Positions 1-7,418 of a DNA stretch of 64,000 bases are shown here, piece by piece. Within the stretch, counting starts at the first letter, position 1; each line of letters begins with the position of its first letter. Below the pieces are notes generated by a model. It was not told the DNA's origin. It did not search any database and saw only the letters and a list, made by a program, of their open reading frames with translations. Made by a program: the position numbers and the translations under genes. This DNA comes from Salipaludibacillus sp. LMS25 (GTDB lineage Bacteria; Bacillota; Bacilli; Bacillales; Salisediminibacteriaceae): contig NZ_CP093299.1 of NCBI RefSeq assembly GCF_024362805.1, forward strand, positions 4,000,001-4,064,000, written 5' to 3'.

Positions 1-267
1 GCCTTTTGGAGCGAGCTCCATTTCTTTTTTATGTATCCCTTCAGTTTGTTTTTGGACGGCATTTCGTATTCTAAGTAGCTGAAGTTCTACAGTTCGCCTC
101 ATTTCATCTTCGTAGTCGACTGGTCTATCTAGAGGTTTAGAAATATTTTTTTCTGTCACCTCGTTTTCAGAATGGATGATTTTACCTCTTTGTAAAAGAA
201 GGTAAACACTGTATAGCTGGGTTAAAAAAATGAGGAGTAGTGAACTACTGATGATCCATAACCACAT
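1..267 (-). CDS. Partial membrane-anchored hypothetical protein
   Basis: The frame is open from an ATG at 267 to the window edge (89 codons, no stop), so the C-terminus lies outside. An AGGAGA ribosome site lies about 12 bases upstream of the ATG. The product begins MWLWIISSSLLLIFLTQLYS, a single N-terminal membrane segment, and continues as a charged cytoplasmic-type stretch rich in E, K and R that is probably helical. It is divergent from the downstream spoVA-type operon. I do not recognise the family. The reading frame is convincing because it is open, has a start with a ribosome site and has a clear membrane anchor; the function is unknown. Confidence 0.6.
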   Translation of the reverse strand, partial: MWLWIISSSLLLIFLTQLYSVYLLLQRGKIIHSENEVTEKNISKPLDRPVDYEDEMRRTVELQLLRIRNAVQKQTEGIHKKEMELAPKG

Positions 268-386
268 CTGCTTTTCTCTCCTATTCGTCAAAATGATTAA
301 GCCCTATTATCTCATATTAACGACAGAGAGAGATAGTGTTTAACCGAACCTTTAAAATACTTATGAAGTAAATGCCCTTTTTTTCC

Positions 387-416
387 AACATAAAACAGCT
401 ATGAAAAACGATACTA
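387..416 (+). promoter_or_regulatory. Candidate sigma-G promoter for the lipoprotein-spoVA operon
   Basis: ACATA ends at 392 and GATACTA lies at 410-416, separated by 17 bases. This resembles the forespore sigma-G pattern (GNATR, 17-18 bases, CATNNTA). It lies 32 bases before the ATG at 448. spoVA operons are known to be sigma-G dependent. The match was made by eye. Confidence 0.35.
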
Positions 417-447
417 ACAGTATGAATTAAGAAAGGGTGCAGAATGC

Positions 448-873
448 ATGAAAAAAATCCTGATAATTCTGTTGGTAGTGTCTATTTCTACAGCTTGTCA
501 AACAGCAGAAGAAGGCTCTGTTGAAAAAAATGCGATGACTAACGAAACTGTCTCCCAGGATTTAGCTGAAAAAGCTGAAGAAACAGTTGAAGTGTTGCAG
601 CGTGTGGAGCAGGCTGAAGCTGTGTCTTTTAATGAGGACGTATATGTGTATTTAAATGTCACAGGTTTTGACCGTTTTTTCTTAAAAGATATTCGTAGTC
701 AGGCTGAAAAGAAGCTAAAAACATCTCTACCTGAAGGAAAAGTCCACGTTTCTACAGATAAAAAAATAGAAATGGAAATTAAAGAATTAAAACAGAAGCT
801 GGGTGCTCAACAAATGACGAAAAAAAACGTTGAAAAGGATACGAAAAAAATTAAGAAGGACATGGAAGGATAG
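448..873 (+). CDS. YhcN/YlaJ-type sporulation lipoprotein
   Basis: A 141-residue lipoprotein. Residues 1-16 form a signal peptide ending in a STAC lipobox, with Cys17 as the probable lipidated residue. The mature part is charged, with a central segment (about residues 60-105) like the YhcN/YlaJ spore lipoprotein fold, and a lysine-rich tail. A GAAAGGGTG ribosome site precedes the ATG. It sits 13 bases before spoVAC. Genes of this family occur as the first members of the second type of spoVA operon (spoVA2 and the mobile spoVA-2mob), where they are inner-spore-membrane proteins linked to germination and heat resistance. Family assignment is by residue pattern and context, so moderate. Confidence 0.7.
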   Translation: MKKILIILLVVSISTACQTAEEGSVEKNAMTNETVSQDLAEKAEETVEVLQRVEQAEAVSFNEDVYVYLNVTGFDRFFLKDIRSQAEKKLKTSLPEGKVHVSTDKKIEMEIKELKQKLGAQQMTKKNVEKDTKKIKKDMEG

Positions 874-886
874 GTGTTAAGTCAGC

Positions 887-1351
887 ATGAGTAAAAAATC
901 AAATCTAACACCGGCACAGCAAGCTTACCAAAAAATTGCTGATAAACATGAAACTAAACGACCGGTTGGGAAAAACTGTTTAAAAGCATTTATTATCGGT
1001 GGGCTTGTTTGCACGTTTGGACAGCTTATTCAGAACGGGTATATTTATTATTTTGACTTTACAGAAAAAACAGCTGGGGATCCAACTGTCGCTTCACTTG
1101 TGTTGATCGCCAGTCTACTTACAGGGCTTGGTGTTTATGACAGGTTTGGACACTTTGCAGGTGCAGGCTCAGCTGTCCCTGTCACGGGATTTGCAAATGC
1201 CATGGCCTCGGCCGCTATTGAGCATCGAACAGAAGGTTATGTTCTTGGAGTCGGATCCAATATGTTTAAACTAGCTGGTTCTGTCATCGTTTTTGGGGTG
1301 GTTTCAGCTTTTGTGATTGTACTTATTAAAATGATATTTTTTCAACTTTAA
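887..1351 (+). CDS. spoVAC: Stage V sporulation protein AC
   Basis: A 154-residue polytopic membrane protein, close to the usual length of SpoVAC (about 150). Its N-terminus, with TPAQQAYQKIADKHETKRP, is typical of the family, followed by four hydrophobic segments and the GAGSAVPVTGFANAMASAA stretch also found in SpoVAE paralogues. SpoVAC is a mechanosensitive-like channel component of the inner spore membrane that moves dipicolinic acid. The gene is followed 12 bases later by spoVAD. The start is the ATG at 887 near GGTGTTAAG; no better alternative is visible. Confidence 0.95.
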   Translation: MSKKSNLTPAQQAYQKIADKHETKRPVGKNCLKAFIIGGLVCTFGQLIQNGYIYYFDFTEKTAGDPTVASLVLIASLLTGLGVYDRFGHFAGAGSAVPVTGFANAMASAAIEHRTEGYVLGVGSNMFKLAGSVIVFGVVSAFVIVLIKMIFFQL

Positions 1352-1363
1352 GGAGGTGGCCTC

Positions 1364-2383
1364 ATGTTAATTGGTAATCGCTCGTGGCTATTTGAAAACA
1401 GACCAGTCATCACAAGTACAGGAGTTGTTGGTGGACCTTTCGAAAAAAAGGGGAAACTGACTGCGGATTTTCACAGCTTTTCAGATGATTTGTGGTTCGG
1501 AGAAGATAGTTATGAGAAGGCTCAGAAGAAATTTTTAGAAGAGGCGTGTCATGAAGCTCTGAATCAAGGCAATTTACAGAACGAGGATGTTCAATTTATT
1601 TTTGCAGGGGATCTGTTAAATCAAATTACGTCCACAAGCTTTGCTTGTCGAAGTCTTTCCATCCCGTATTTTGGGTTATTTGGCGCCTGTTCGACTTCAA
1701 TGGAAGGACTGGCTCTTGCGGCGTTTATCGTCAATGGAAATGGTGCTAATAATGTGCTGACGGGGTCTTCGAGTCATAATGCGGCTGTAGAGAAAACATT
1801 TAGATACCCAACAGAATATGGTTCTCAAAAGCCACCCACATCCCAATGGACCGTAACGGCTGCAGGTGTAGGAGTCGTGTCATCCTCAGGAACAGGACCT
1901 ATTGTAACGTCTGCCACTATAGGTAAAGTGATAGATGAAGGTTTAAAGGACCCTTATAATATGGGAGGCGCCATGGCACCTGCTGCTGTTGATACAATAA
2001 AAGCGCATTTCGAAGACCGGCGTTTGTCGGAAGATTATTATGATCTTATCCTCACTGGGGATTTAGGTAAAATTGGCCATGCAGTGGCACTGGAGTTATT
2101 TAAGAAAGAGAATATGCAAATTGATCAAAATAGTTTTCAAGACGCAGGGTTAATGATCTATAACGAAGAACAACCTGTCCAATCAGGTGCCAGCGGTGCA
2201 GGGTGTTCGGCGGCAGTCACTTACGGGCATATATATAATCGCTTAAAGCAAGGTGAATTAAATAAAGTACTGGTCGTGGCCACAGGGGCACTTCTTTCTC
2301 CTCTTACTTTTCAACAGCAAGAATCTATCCCTTGCATCGCCCATGCTGTGTCAATTGAAAGACAAGGAGGTTTAGTACAATGA
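1364..2383 (+). CDS. spoVAD: Stage V sporulation protein AD
   Basis: A 339-residue soluble protein with a thiolase-like fold that binds dipicolinic acid on the outer face of the inner spore membrane. The GACSTSMEG motif at residues 108-115 matches the thiolase nucleophile region, and a second conserved segment ([10 protein letters not shown]) lies near residue 275. Length equals the family norm (about 338). The start has a strong AAGGAGGTGG ribosome site 7 bases upstream. The stop overlaps the spoVAE start by four bases (ATGA), indicating translational coupling. Confidence 0.95.
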   Translation: MLIGNRSWLFENRPVITSTGVVGGPFEKKGKLTADFHSFSDDLWFGEDSYEKAQKKFLEEACHEALNQGNLQNEDVQFIFAGDLLNQITSTSFACRSLSIPYFGLFGACSTSMEGLALAAFIVNGNGANNVLTGSSSHNAAVEKTFRYPTEYGSQKPPTSQWTVTAAGVGVVSSSGTGPIVTSATIGKVIDEGLKDPYNMGGAMAPAAVDTIKAHFEDRRLSEDYYDLILTGDLGKIGHAVALELFKKENMQIDQNSFQDAGLMIYNEEQPVQSGASGAGCSAAVTYGHIYNRLKQGELNKVLVVATGALLSPLTFQQQESIPCIAHAVSIERQGGLVQ

Positions 2384-2730
2384 TTTTTGTGAATGCCTTT
2401 ATTGTTGGAGGACTAATTTGTGTCATTGGTCAACTTCTGTTAGACGTTGGGAAATTAACGCCTGCGCATACACTTAGCACACTTGTAGTGGCTGGAGCTA
2501 TTCTCGATGGAATTGGGCTATATGAACCTTTAATTGACTTTTCAGGCGCCGGGGCTACCGTTCCGATTACGAGCTTTGGCAATTCACTTGTTCATGGGGC
2601 GATTACGGAAGCTAAAAGCACAGGACTAATTGGCATTTTGACAGGGATTTTTGAAGTGACGAGTGCTGGTATTTCCTCAGCGATTATTTTCAGCTTTATT
2701 GCAGCGCTTCTTTTCAAGCCAAAAGGGTAA
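2380..2730 (+). CDS. spoVAE: Stage V sporulation protein AE (AEb type)
   Basis: A 116-residue membrane protein with three or four hydrophobic helices and the [20 protein letters not shown] block shared with SpoVAC. It is the third membrane component of the dipicolinic acid channel. A GACAAGGAGGT ribosome site lies within the end of spoVAD. The stop codon is immediately followed by the stop codon of a convergent gene, leaving no room for a separate terminator. Confidence 0.93.
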   Translation: MIFVNAFIVGGLICVIGQLLLDVGKLTPAHTLSTLVVAGAILDGIGLYEPLIDFSGAGATVPITSFGNSLVHGAITEAKSTGLIGILTGIFEVTSAGISSAIIFSFIAALLFKPKG

Positions 2731-3450
2731 TTAATGTCTAAAAGGAGGGCCCTTTGGAGCGGCATCTATCGTTGAAACATGTAATTGGTGATCATCATTT
2801 ATACTTGCAAATAGGACTTTATCTGGGTGAGTAATCCCTTGTTTCGTCAGTTCATCATGAAGCCAACTGACAGATAAACCGAGGTTTTGTAATACTTCTG
2901 TATACACCTTTCCTTCCATCATAACCGGGTACGCTAAATTAGACGTACGTTTCTTTACGTTAATGTCCTCTAATGTCACAGGTGTACTGCTGTGAAACCG
3001 ATAAACAGTTAGTTTTCCATTTGCCTCAATGATCGCCAATTTCACGATAGAAAGGTCAAAGATATCTTTTTCTCTTAACATTTGTAATATATTGTCAATA
3101 GAATACCGAATATGTTCAATATTTTTAATAAGTAGCACACCATTTTCGATCACTACTGTTGGTTCAAAGGTCATGATATGGCCGAACCAACGTTTTTTTA
3201 TAACGAGATAGCTAACAATACGCTGTAAGATTGCAATGATAATAATAGCTATAACCGTATGTATATGTTGAATAGATGGATCGGCTATATCGGCCCCTGT
3301 GACAGAGGCTAACGTAATAATAACGAGGAAGTCGAATAGTGGAAGTTGTCCAATGGCGCGCTTTCCCATATACATGGTGACGACTAATAAAAGAGGGAGA
3401 ATTGTAAAAACACGTACTATTACAATGATATATTCAAAAGATTGGTTCAC
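2731..3450 (-). CDS. YetF/YdfS-type DUF421 membrane protein
   Basis: Three N-terminal membrane helices (about residues 5-80 of the 239-residue product) precede a soluble DUF421 domain. The segment MGKRAIGQLPLFDFLVIITL is characteristic of this family. A GTG start at 3450 is preferred because GGGGGTG lies a few bases upstream; an in-frame ATG at 3465 would add five residues but overlaps that site. YetF-type proteins are the usual partner of spoVA2 operons and are linked to spore germination and heat resistance. Here the gene is convergent with spoVAE and abuts it with no gap, rather than following it on the same strand. Confidence 0.85.
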   Translation of the reverse strand: MNQSFEYIIVIVRVFTILPLLLVVTMYMGKRAIGQLPLFDFLVIITLASVTGADIADPSIQHIHTVIAIIIIAILQRIVSYLVIKKRWFGHIMTFEPTVVIENGVLLIKNIEHIRYSIDNILQMLREKDIFDLSIVKLAIIEANGKLTVYRFHSSTPVTLEDINVKKRTSNLAYPVMMEGKVYTEVLQNLGLSVSWLHDELTKQGITHPDKVLFASINDDHQLHVSTIDAAPKGPPFRH

Positions 3451-3552
3451 ACATAACACCCCCATGTTTTAAAAAAGTACAGTTTCACTATGTAAATCAA
3501 TAGATGTAGTTTAACCTTAGCTTAGTCCATTTTATTCTTCCTATAAACAAGG

Positions 3553-3580
3553 ACATACTTGTCCGCAATATGCATAAACA
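3553..3580 (+). promoter_or_regulatory. Candidate sigma-E promoter for dacB-spmA-spmB
   Basis: ACATACTT (ATA at 3555-3557) and CATAAACA at 3573-3580 are separated by 15 bases counted from ATA to CATA, which fits mother-cell sigma-E promoters. The same spacing occurs in the candidate ahead of spoIVA. dacB-spmAB is a sigma-E operon in B. subtilis. Confidence 0.4.
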
Positions 3581-3650
3581 TCTTTTAGAGGTTCCTTTAG
3601 AAGGAAAGGGTGCATGATTGAGCTGGAAGTATCGAACTAGGAGGAAGGTT

Positions 3651-4799
3651 ATGAGAGTATTCCTATTATGTTTTCTCAGTTTTAGTTTTCTCGTATTGCC
3701 TGTTCAGGTTTCTGTCGAGGCCCAGCAGCAATTTGCAGGTCATACGTCAGCAAAAGGAGCTGTGCTAATAGAGCAAGAGAGTGGTAGAGTCCTTTATGAA
3801 AAACAAGCAAGAACACCGATGAGAATTGCAAGCATAACGAAAATTATGACCGCCATATTAGCAATCGAATCAGAGAAGCTGGATGAAGAAGTGACGATCT
3901 CCTCGCATGCTTATGGAACTGAAGGATCATCGATTTATTTGGCTGAAGGGGAAAAAATCACGTTAAGGGATCTTGTGTATGGATTAATGCTGCGATCTGG
4001 TAATGACGCAGCAGTTGCCATTGCGGAACATGTTGGTGGAAGTGTCGATGGGTTTGTCTATTTAATGAACGAAAAGGCACGTGAAATAGGCATGGAGCAG
4101 TCAGTTTTTTCAAATCCCCATGGTTTAGATGACCATGAAGAACATTACTCAACAGCGTATGATATGGCTTTATTAACACAATATGCTATGGATAATCCGG
4201 TCTATCGAGAGATATCAGGGACAACCACTTATCGATCAACAACGCCAGAAAAGCGGGTCCGAGTTTTTAACAATAAAAACAAATTGTTAACGCAGCTTTA
4301 CAAACATTCTACTGGCGGAAAAACAGGATATACAAAGCGTGCAAAGCGGACACTGGTCTCAACTGCGGAAAAAGAGGATATGTCATTAATCGCTGTTACC
4401 ATAAATGCGCCTAGCGATTGGAATGATCATATAAACTTATTTGAATGGGCTTTTGGCAACTTTGAAATGAATACGATTGTCTCAGAGGGCATCGTCACAA
4501 ATGTAACTGATTCGTTTTATGAAAATAAGCTTCATGCAGAGTATACGTTTGGTTACCCGTTATCACAGGAAGATAAAGCTCATTTAAATCATCGTTTGCT
4601 GTTATTAAGACCTAACTTAGAAGAGTGGGAAAAACAAGGAGTTCCTTACCCGATAGGTAATGTGCAAATCGAATTATATGACGATATAATCGGAAACGTC
4701 CCTCTTAAATACTTATATGAAGACGATAAGAAATCGACTTTTTATGAACGATGGTTAAAGCCGTGGATGACGTTCAACGAGGCGGGTCCGAATGGTTAA
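3651..4799 (+). CDS. dacB: Sporulation D-alanyl-D-alanine carboxypeptidase DacB (PBP5*)
   Basis: A 382-residue secreted serine DD-carboxypeptidase, the same length as B. subtilis DacB. It trims stem peptides and so sets cross-linking of the spore cortex. The signal peptide covers residues 1-24. Catalytic motifs are SITK (Ser61, Lys64), SGN (116-118) and KTG (224-226), followed by a C-terminal beta domain. The ATG at 3651 is chosen because it has a perfect AGGAGG six bases upstream; an in-frame TTG at 3618 would add eleven charged residues before the signal peptide. It overlaps spmA by 8 bases, making one operon with spmA and spmB. Confidence 0.95.
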   Translation: MRVFLLCFLSFSFLVLPVQVSVEAQQQFAGHTSAKGAVLIEQESGRVLYEKQARTPMRIASITKIMTAILAIESEKLDEEVTISSHAYGTEGSSIYLAEGEKITLRDLVYGLMLRSGNDAAVAIAEHVGGSVDGFVYLMNEKAREIGMEQSVFSNPHGLDDHEEHYSTAYDMALLTQYAMDNPVYREISGTTTYRSTTPEKRVRVFNNKNKLLTQLYKHSTGGKTGYTKRAKRTLVSTAEKEDMSLIAVTINAPSDWNDHINLFEWAFGNFEMNTIVSEGIVTNVTDSFYENKLHAEYTFGYPLSQEDKAHLNHRLLLLRPNLEEWEKQGVPYPIGNVQIELYDDIIGNVPLKYLYEDDKKSTFYERWLKPWMTFNEAGPNG

Positions 4800-5391
4800 C
4801 GTAATATGGGTTGGTTTATTCGTTGTAGGCTTTATATTTGCTGCACTAAACGGTAACATGGAACAAGTGAATGAAGCCGTGTTTGCAGGGGCTAAAGAGG
4901 CGGTCACGATATGTATTGGTCTTATAAGTATTTTGACATTCTGGCTTGGGATGATGAGGATAGCGGAAGTTGCTGGAATGTTAAGAGCGGTAGGGAGCGT
5001 GTTACAGCCATTTGTCAGGAAATTATTTCCTGATATTCCGAAAGACCATCCAGCTATTGGGTATATTATTTCGAATATGAGTGCAAATTTATTTGGACTT
5101 GGTAATGCAGCAACACCGATGGGAATTAAAGCTATGAAAGAACTAAAAGAATTAAACAATAATAAAGACGAAGCGAGTCGTTCGATGATTACGCTACTTG
5201 CCATTAATACAGCAAGTATTACCTTAATTCCAACGACAGTCATATCTTTACGCATCGATTACCAATCGGCTGCTCCTACAGAGATTGTCATGACAACCAT
5301 CATGGCGACAGCGTGTTCTACTATCGGCGCAATTCTTATCGATCGTTTTTTTTATTATAGACGTTTGAGAAAAGGATGTGGAGGCAATTGA
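4792..5391 (+). CDS. spmA: Spore maturation protein A
   Basis: A 199-residue polytopic membrane protein of the nucleoside-recognition (Gate) domain family, similar in length to B. subtilis SpmA (196). The segment NMSANLFGLGNAATPMGIKA is typical of SpmA. With SpmB it is needed for proper spore core dehydration and heat resistance. The start overlaps the end of dacB by 8 bases and the end overlaps spmB by 16 bases, so the three genes are translationally linked. Confidence 0.95.
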   Translation: MVNVIWVGLFVVGFIFAALNGNMEQVNEAVFAGAKEAVTICIGLISILTFWLGMMRIAEVAGMLRAVGSVLQPFVRKLFPDIPKDHPAIGYIISNMSANLFGLGNAATPMGIKAMKELKELNNNKDEASRSMITLLAINTASITLIPTTVISLRIDYQSAAPTEIVMTTIMATACSTIGAILIDRFFYYRRLRKGCGGN

Positions 5392-5918
5392 GCTGGGTAA
5401 CAACGGTATCTATATGGCTGATCCCCACCTTAATTTTAATTATATTACTCGTAGGAACCTGGAAAAAGGTTCCTACGTATGAGGCGTTCGTGGATGGAGC
5501 AAAAGAAGGGGTGCAAATGGCCTTCTCTATCGTTCCTTTTTTGGCAGGGATGTTAGTCTCTATTAAAGTATTTAGAGAATCAGGAGCGTTGGATTTTTTC
5601 ATAACGTTATCTGAGCCTATCTTGTCGATGTTTTATATTCCGGCAGAGATCATTCCATTAGCGTTAATTCGTCCTCTATCGGGGAATGGTGCGCTCGGGA
5701 TGACGAGTGATCTCATCGCTTCGTATGGGCCAGATTCTTTCATTGGCAGACTTGCTTCTACGATGCAGGGCAGTACTGATACAACTTTTTATGTGTTAAC
5801 AGTCTATTTTGGCGCAGTAGGTATTCGGAAAATGGGAGACGCATTGAAAGTAGGCCTAGCAGCAGATGTGATTGGGGTGATTGCTTCTATCTTAATTGTG
5901 AGAGCCGTTTTTTTATAA
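5376..5918 (+). CDS. spmB: Spore maturation protein B
   Basis: A 180-residue membrane protein with a Gate domain; B. subtilis SpmB has 178. The family block GTWKKVPTYEAFVDGAKEG is seen near residue 28 and LIRPLSGNGALGM near 104. It acts with SpmA in spore core dehydration. The ATG at 5376 lies inside the end of spmA and directly after GAGAAAAGG; a TTG at 5388 is an alternative start with GGAGG only three bases away. It is the last gene of the dacB operon. Confidence 0.95.
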   Translation: MWRQLSWVTTVSIWLIPTLILIILLVGTWKKVPTYEAFVDGAKEGVQMAFSIVPFLAGMLVSIKVFRESGALDFFITLSEPILSMFYIPAEIIPLALIRPLSGNGALGMTSDLIASYGPDSFIGRLASTMQGSTDTTFYVLTVYFGAVGIRKMGDALKVGLAADVIGVIASILIVRAVFL

Positions 5919-6066
5919 CGCTAATAACTCACATTTTTTTCCTTGTATCTATATGATATAGGGGCTTTTTATTGTATCTTTAAATAAAAAAAGATAAAAT
6001 TATAGTTTGAAATACAACAATTATCGACGACACTTAAAAAAAGAGCCGGAACTGGAGTGGTTATAA

Positions 6067-6786
6067 ATGGAACGTTTACAAAAAGTCATTGCTCAAGCAG
6101 GGGTTACTTCACGAAGAAAAGCAGAAGGATTAATTACGGAAGGGAAAGTGACCGTGAATGGGAAAAAAATCACTGAGCTTGGTACGAAAGTAGATCCTTC
6201 TAAAGATGAAATTGTTGTGAATGGTATTCCAATTGACAAGGAAGAGCCGGTTTATTATATGCTTTATAAGCCATCAGGTGTTATTTCGAGTGTCTCGGAT
6301 GAGCATGGTAGGAAAGTAGTTACCCAGTATATTCCCACAGATAAGAGAATCTTTCCTGTTGGTCGTTTAGATTCAGATACATCAGGGTTACTTTTGCTTA
6401 CAAATGACGGGGATTTTGCTAATACTCTCATGCATCCGAAATATAAAGTGACTAAAACGTATATTGCAAAAGTAGAAGGTATCATCTTCAGAGAGCAACT
6501 GAAACAACTGGAAAGAGGTGTGAGATTGGAAGATGGTAAGACAGCTCCTGCAAAGGTTAAAGTATTAAAAGCGGATAGCAAAAAAAATACTTCTGTGGTC
6601 GAGATGACGATTCATGAGGGACGTAATCGTCAGGTGAGACGAATGTTTGAAACGGTTGGCCACCCAGTTATTAAGCTGAAGCGAGAACAGTACGGATTTT
6701 TAAATTTAAAGGGATTAAATGCAGGGGAGTGTCGTGAGTTAAGACCTCATGAAGTGAAACAGCTCAGAGATTTGGCTGTCACATAA
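6067..6786 (+). CDS. rluB: 23S rRNA pseudouridine(2605) synthase RluB
   Basis: A 239-residue enzyme of the RsuA/RluB family. Residues 1-58 form the S4 RNA-binding domain (QKVIAQAGVTSRRKAE), followed by the catalytic domain with the nucleophile Asp102 in GRLDSDTSGLLLLTND and the late motif EGRNRQVRRMFE. It isomerises a uridine in the peptidyl transferase region of 23S rRNA. The ATG has a GGAGTGG ribosome site. It lies between spmB and resA, as in B. subtilis (ypuL). Confidence 0.95.
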   Translation: MERLQKVIAQAGVTSRRKAEGLITEGKVTVNGKKITELGTKVDPSKDEIVVNGIPIDKEEPVYYMLYKPSGVISSVSDEHGRKVVTQYIPTDKRIFPVGRLDSDTSGLLLLTNDGDFANTLMHPKYKVTKTYIAKVEGIIFREQLKQLERGVRLEDGKTAPAKVKVLKADSKKNTSVVEMTIHEGRNRQVRRMFETVGHPVIKLKREQYGFLNLKGLNAGECRELRPHEVKQLRDLAVT

Positions 6787-6814
6787 TGTTCACATTTTCT
6801 CTTCTGCTTTATCT

Positions 6815-6840
6815 ATTAACACTATTTTTGTAGTGTTAAT
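6815..6840. promoter_or_regulatory. Perfect 10-bp inverted repeat upstream of resA
   Basis: ATTAACACTA at 6815-6824 and TAGTGTTAAT at 6831-6840 are exact reverse complements around a TTTTTG spacer. No T-tract follows on the plus strand, so a dimer-binding operator is at least as likely as a terminator for rluB. It ends 36 bases before the resA start. Confidence 0.45.
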
Positions 6841-6875
6841 ATAAGGGGAGACGACTCGTTTAATGGGGGAAGAGT

Positions 6876-7403
6876 ATGAAAAGACGACGGTTAATAATAC
6901 GTTCTGCCATCCTACTTGTGATGGTTATTGCTGTGGGATACACGTTGTATAATCAGTTCTCAGAAGAAAGAGGCGTTGTTGATGCAGGAGATACTGCACC
7001 AAACTTTGTATTAGAAGATTTGGAAGGTAATCGGCTTGAACTTAATGAGCATCGCGGAGAAGGTGTTTACGTTAACTTTTGGGCAACGTATTGCACGTAC
7101 TGTCGTGAGAAAATGAGTTATTTTGAAGAGTATTATGAAGAGTATGCTGAAAAAGGGGTGAAGATTGTCTCTATTAATGTAGATGAAACGACCCTCCAAG
7201 TAGAACGGCATAAAGACAGGCAAGGAATAAGTTATCCGTTATATATTGATCGTAGTATGCTCGTTAGTAATGCGTATGGGGTGCATAGTCTGCCTGCTGC
7301 TTTTTTAATTGATGAGAATGGACAGGTTATTGAGAGGCACATTGGGGCTCAAACGAAAGACGAGGTTTTGGCAGCATTAGACGACCTAATACCCGAGAGC
7401 TAA
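6876..7403 (+). CDS. resA: ResA-like thiol-disulfide oxidoreductase
   Basis: A 175-residue membrane-anchored thioredoxin-fold protein (B. subtilis ResA 179). Residues 8-27 form the N-terminal anchor; the rest faces outside. It reduces apocytochrome c haem-binding cysteines for maturation. The active site reads WATYCTYCREK (Cys73, Cys76) in place of the typical WCEPC, and the cis-proline region reads SLPAAF. The GTWKK-type surface is otherwise thioredoxin-like (YVNFWATYC, AAFLIDENGQV). It is followed by resB and resC, the haem-handling partners, 15 and 4 bases apart. Confidence 0.93.
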   Translation: MKRRRLIIRSAILLVMVIAVGYTLYNQFSEERGVVDAGDTAPNFVLEDLEGNRLELNEHRGEGVYVNFWATYCTYCREKMSYFEEYYEEYAEKGVKIVSINVDETTLQVERHKDRQGISYPLYIDRSMLVSNAYGVHSLPAAFLIDENGQVIERHIGAQTKDEVLAALDDLIPES

Positions 7404-7418
7404 TAATGGGGGATTAAT

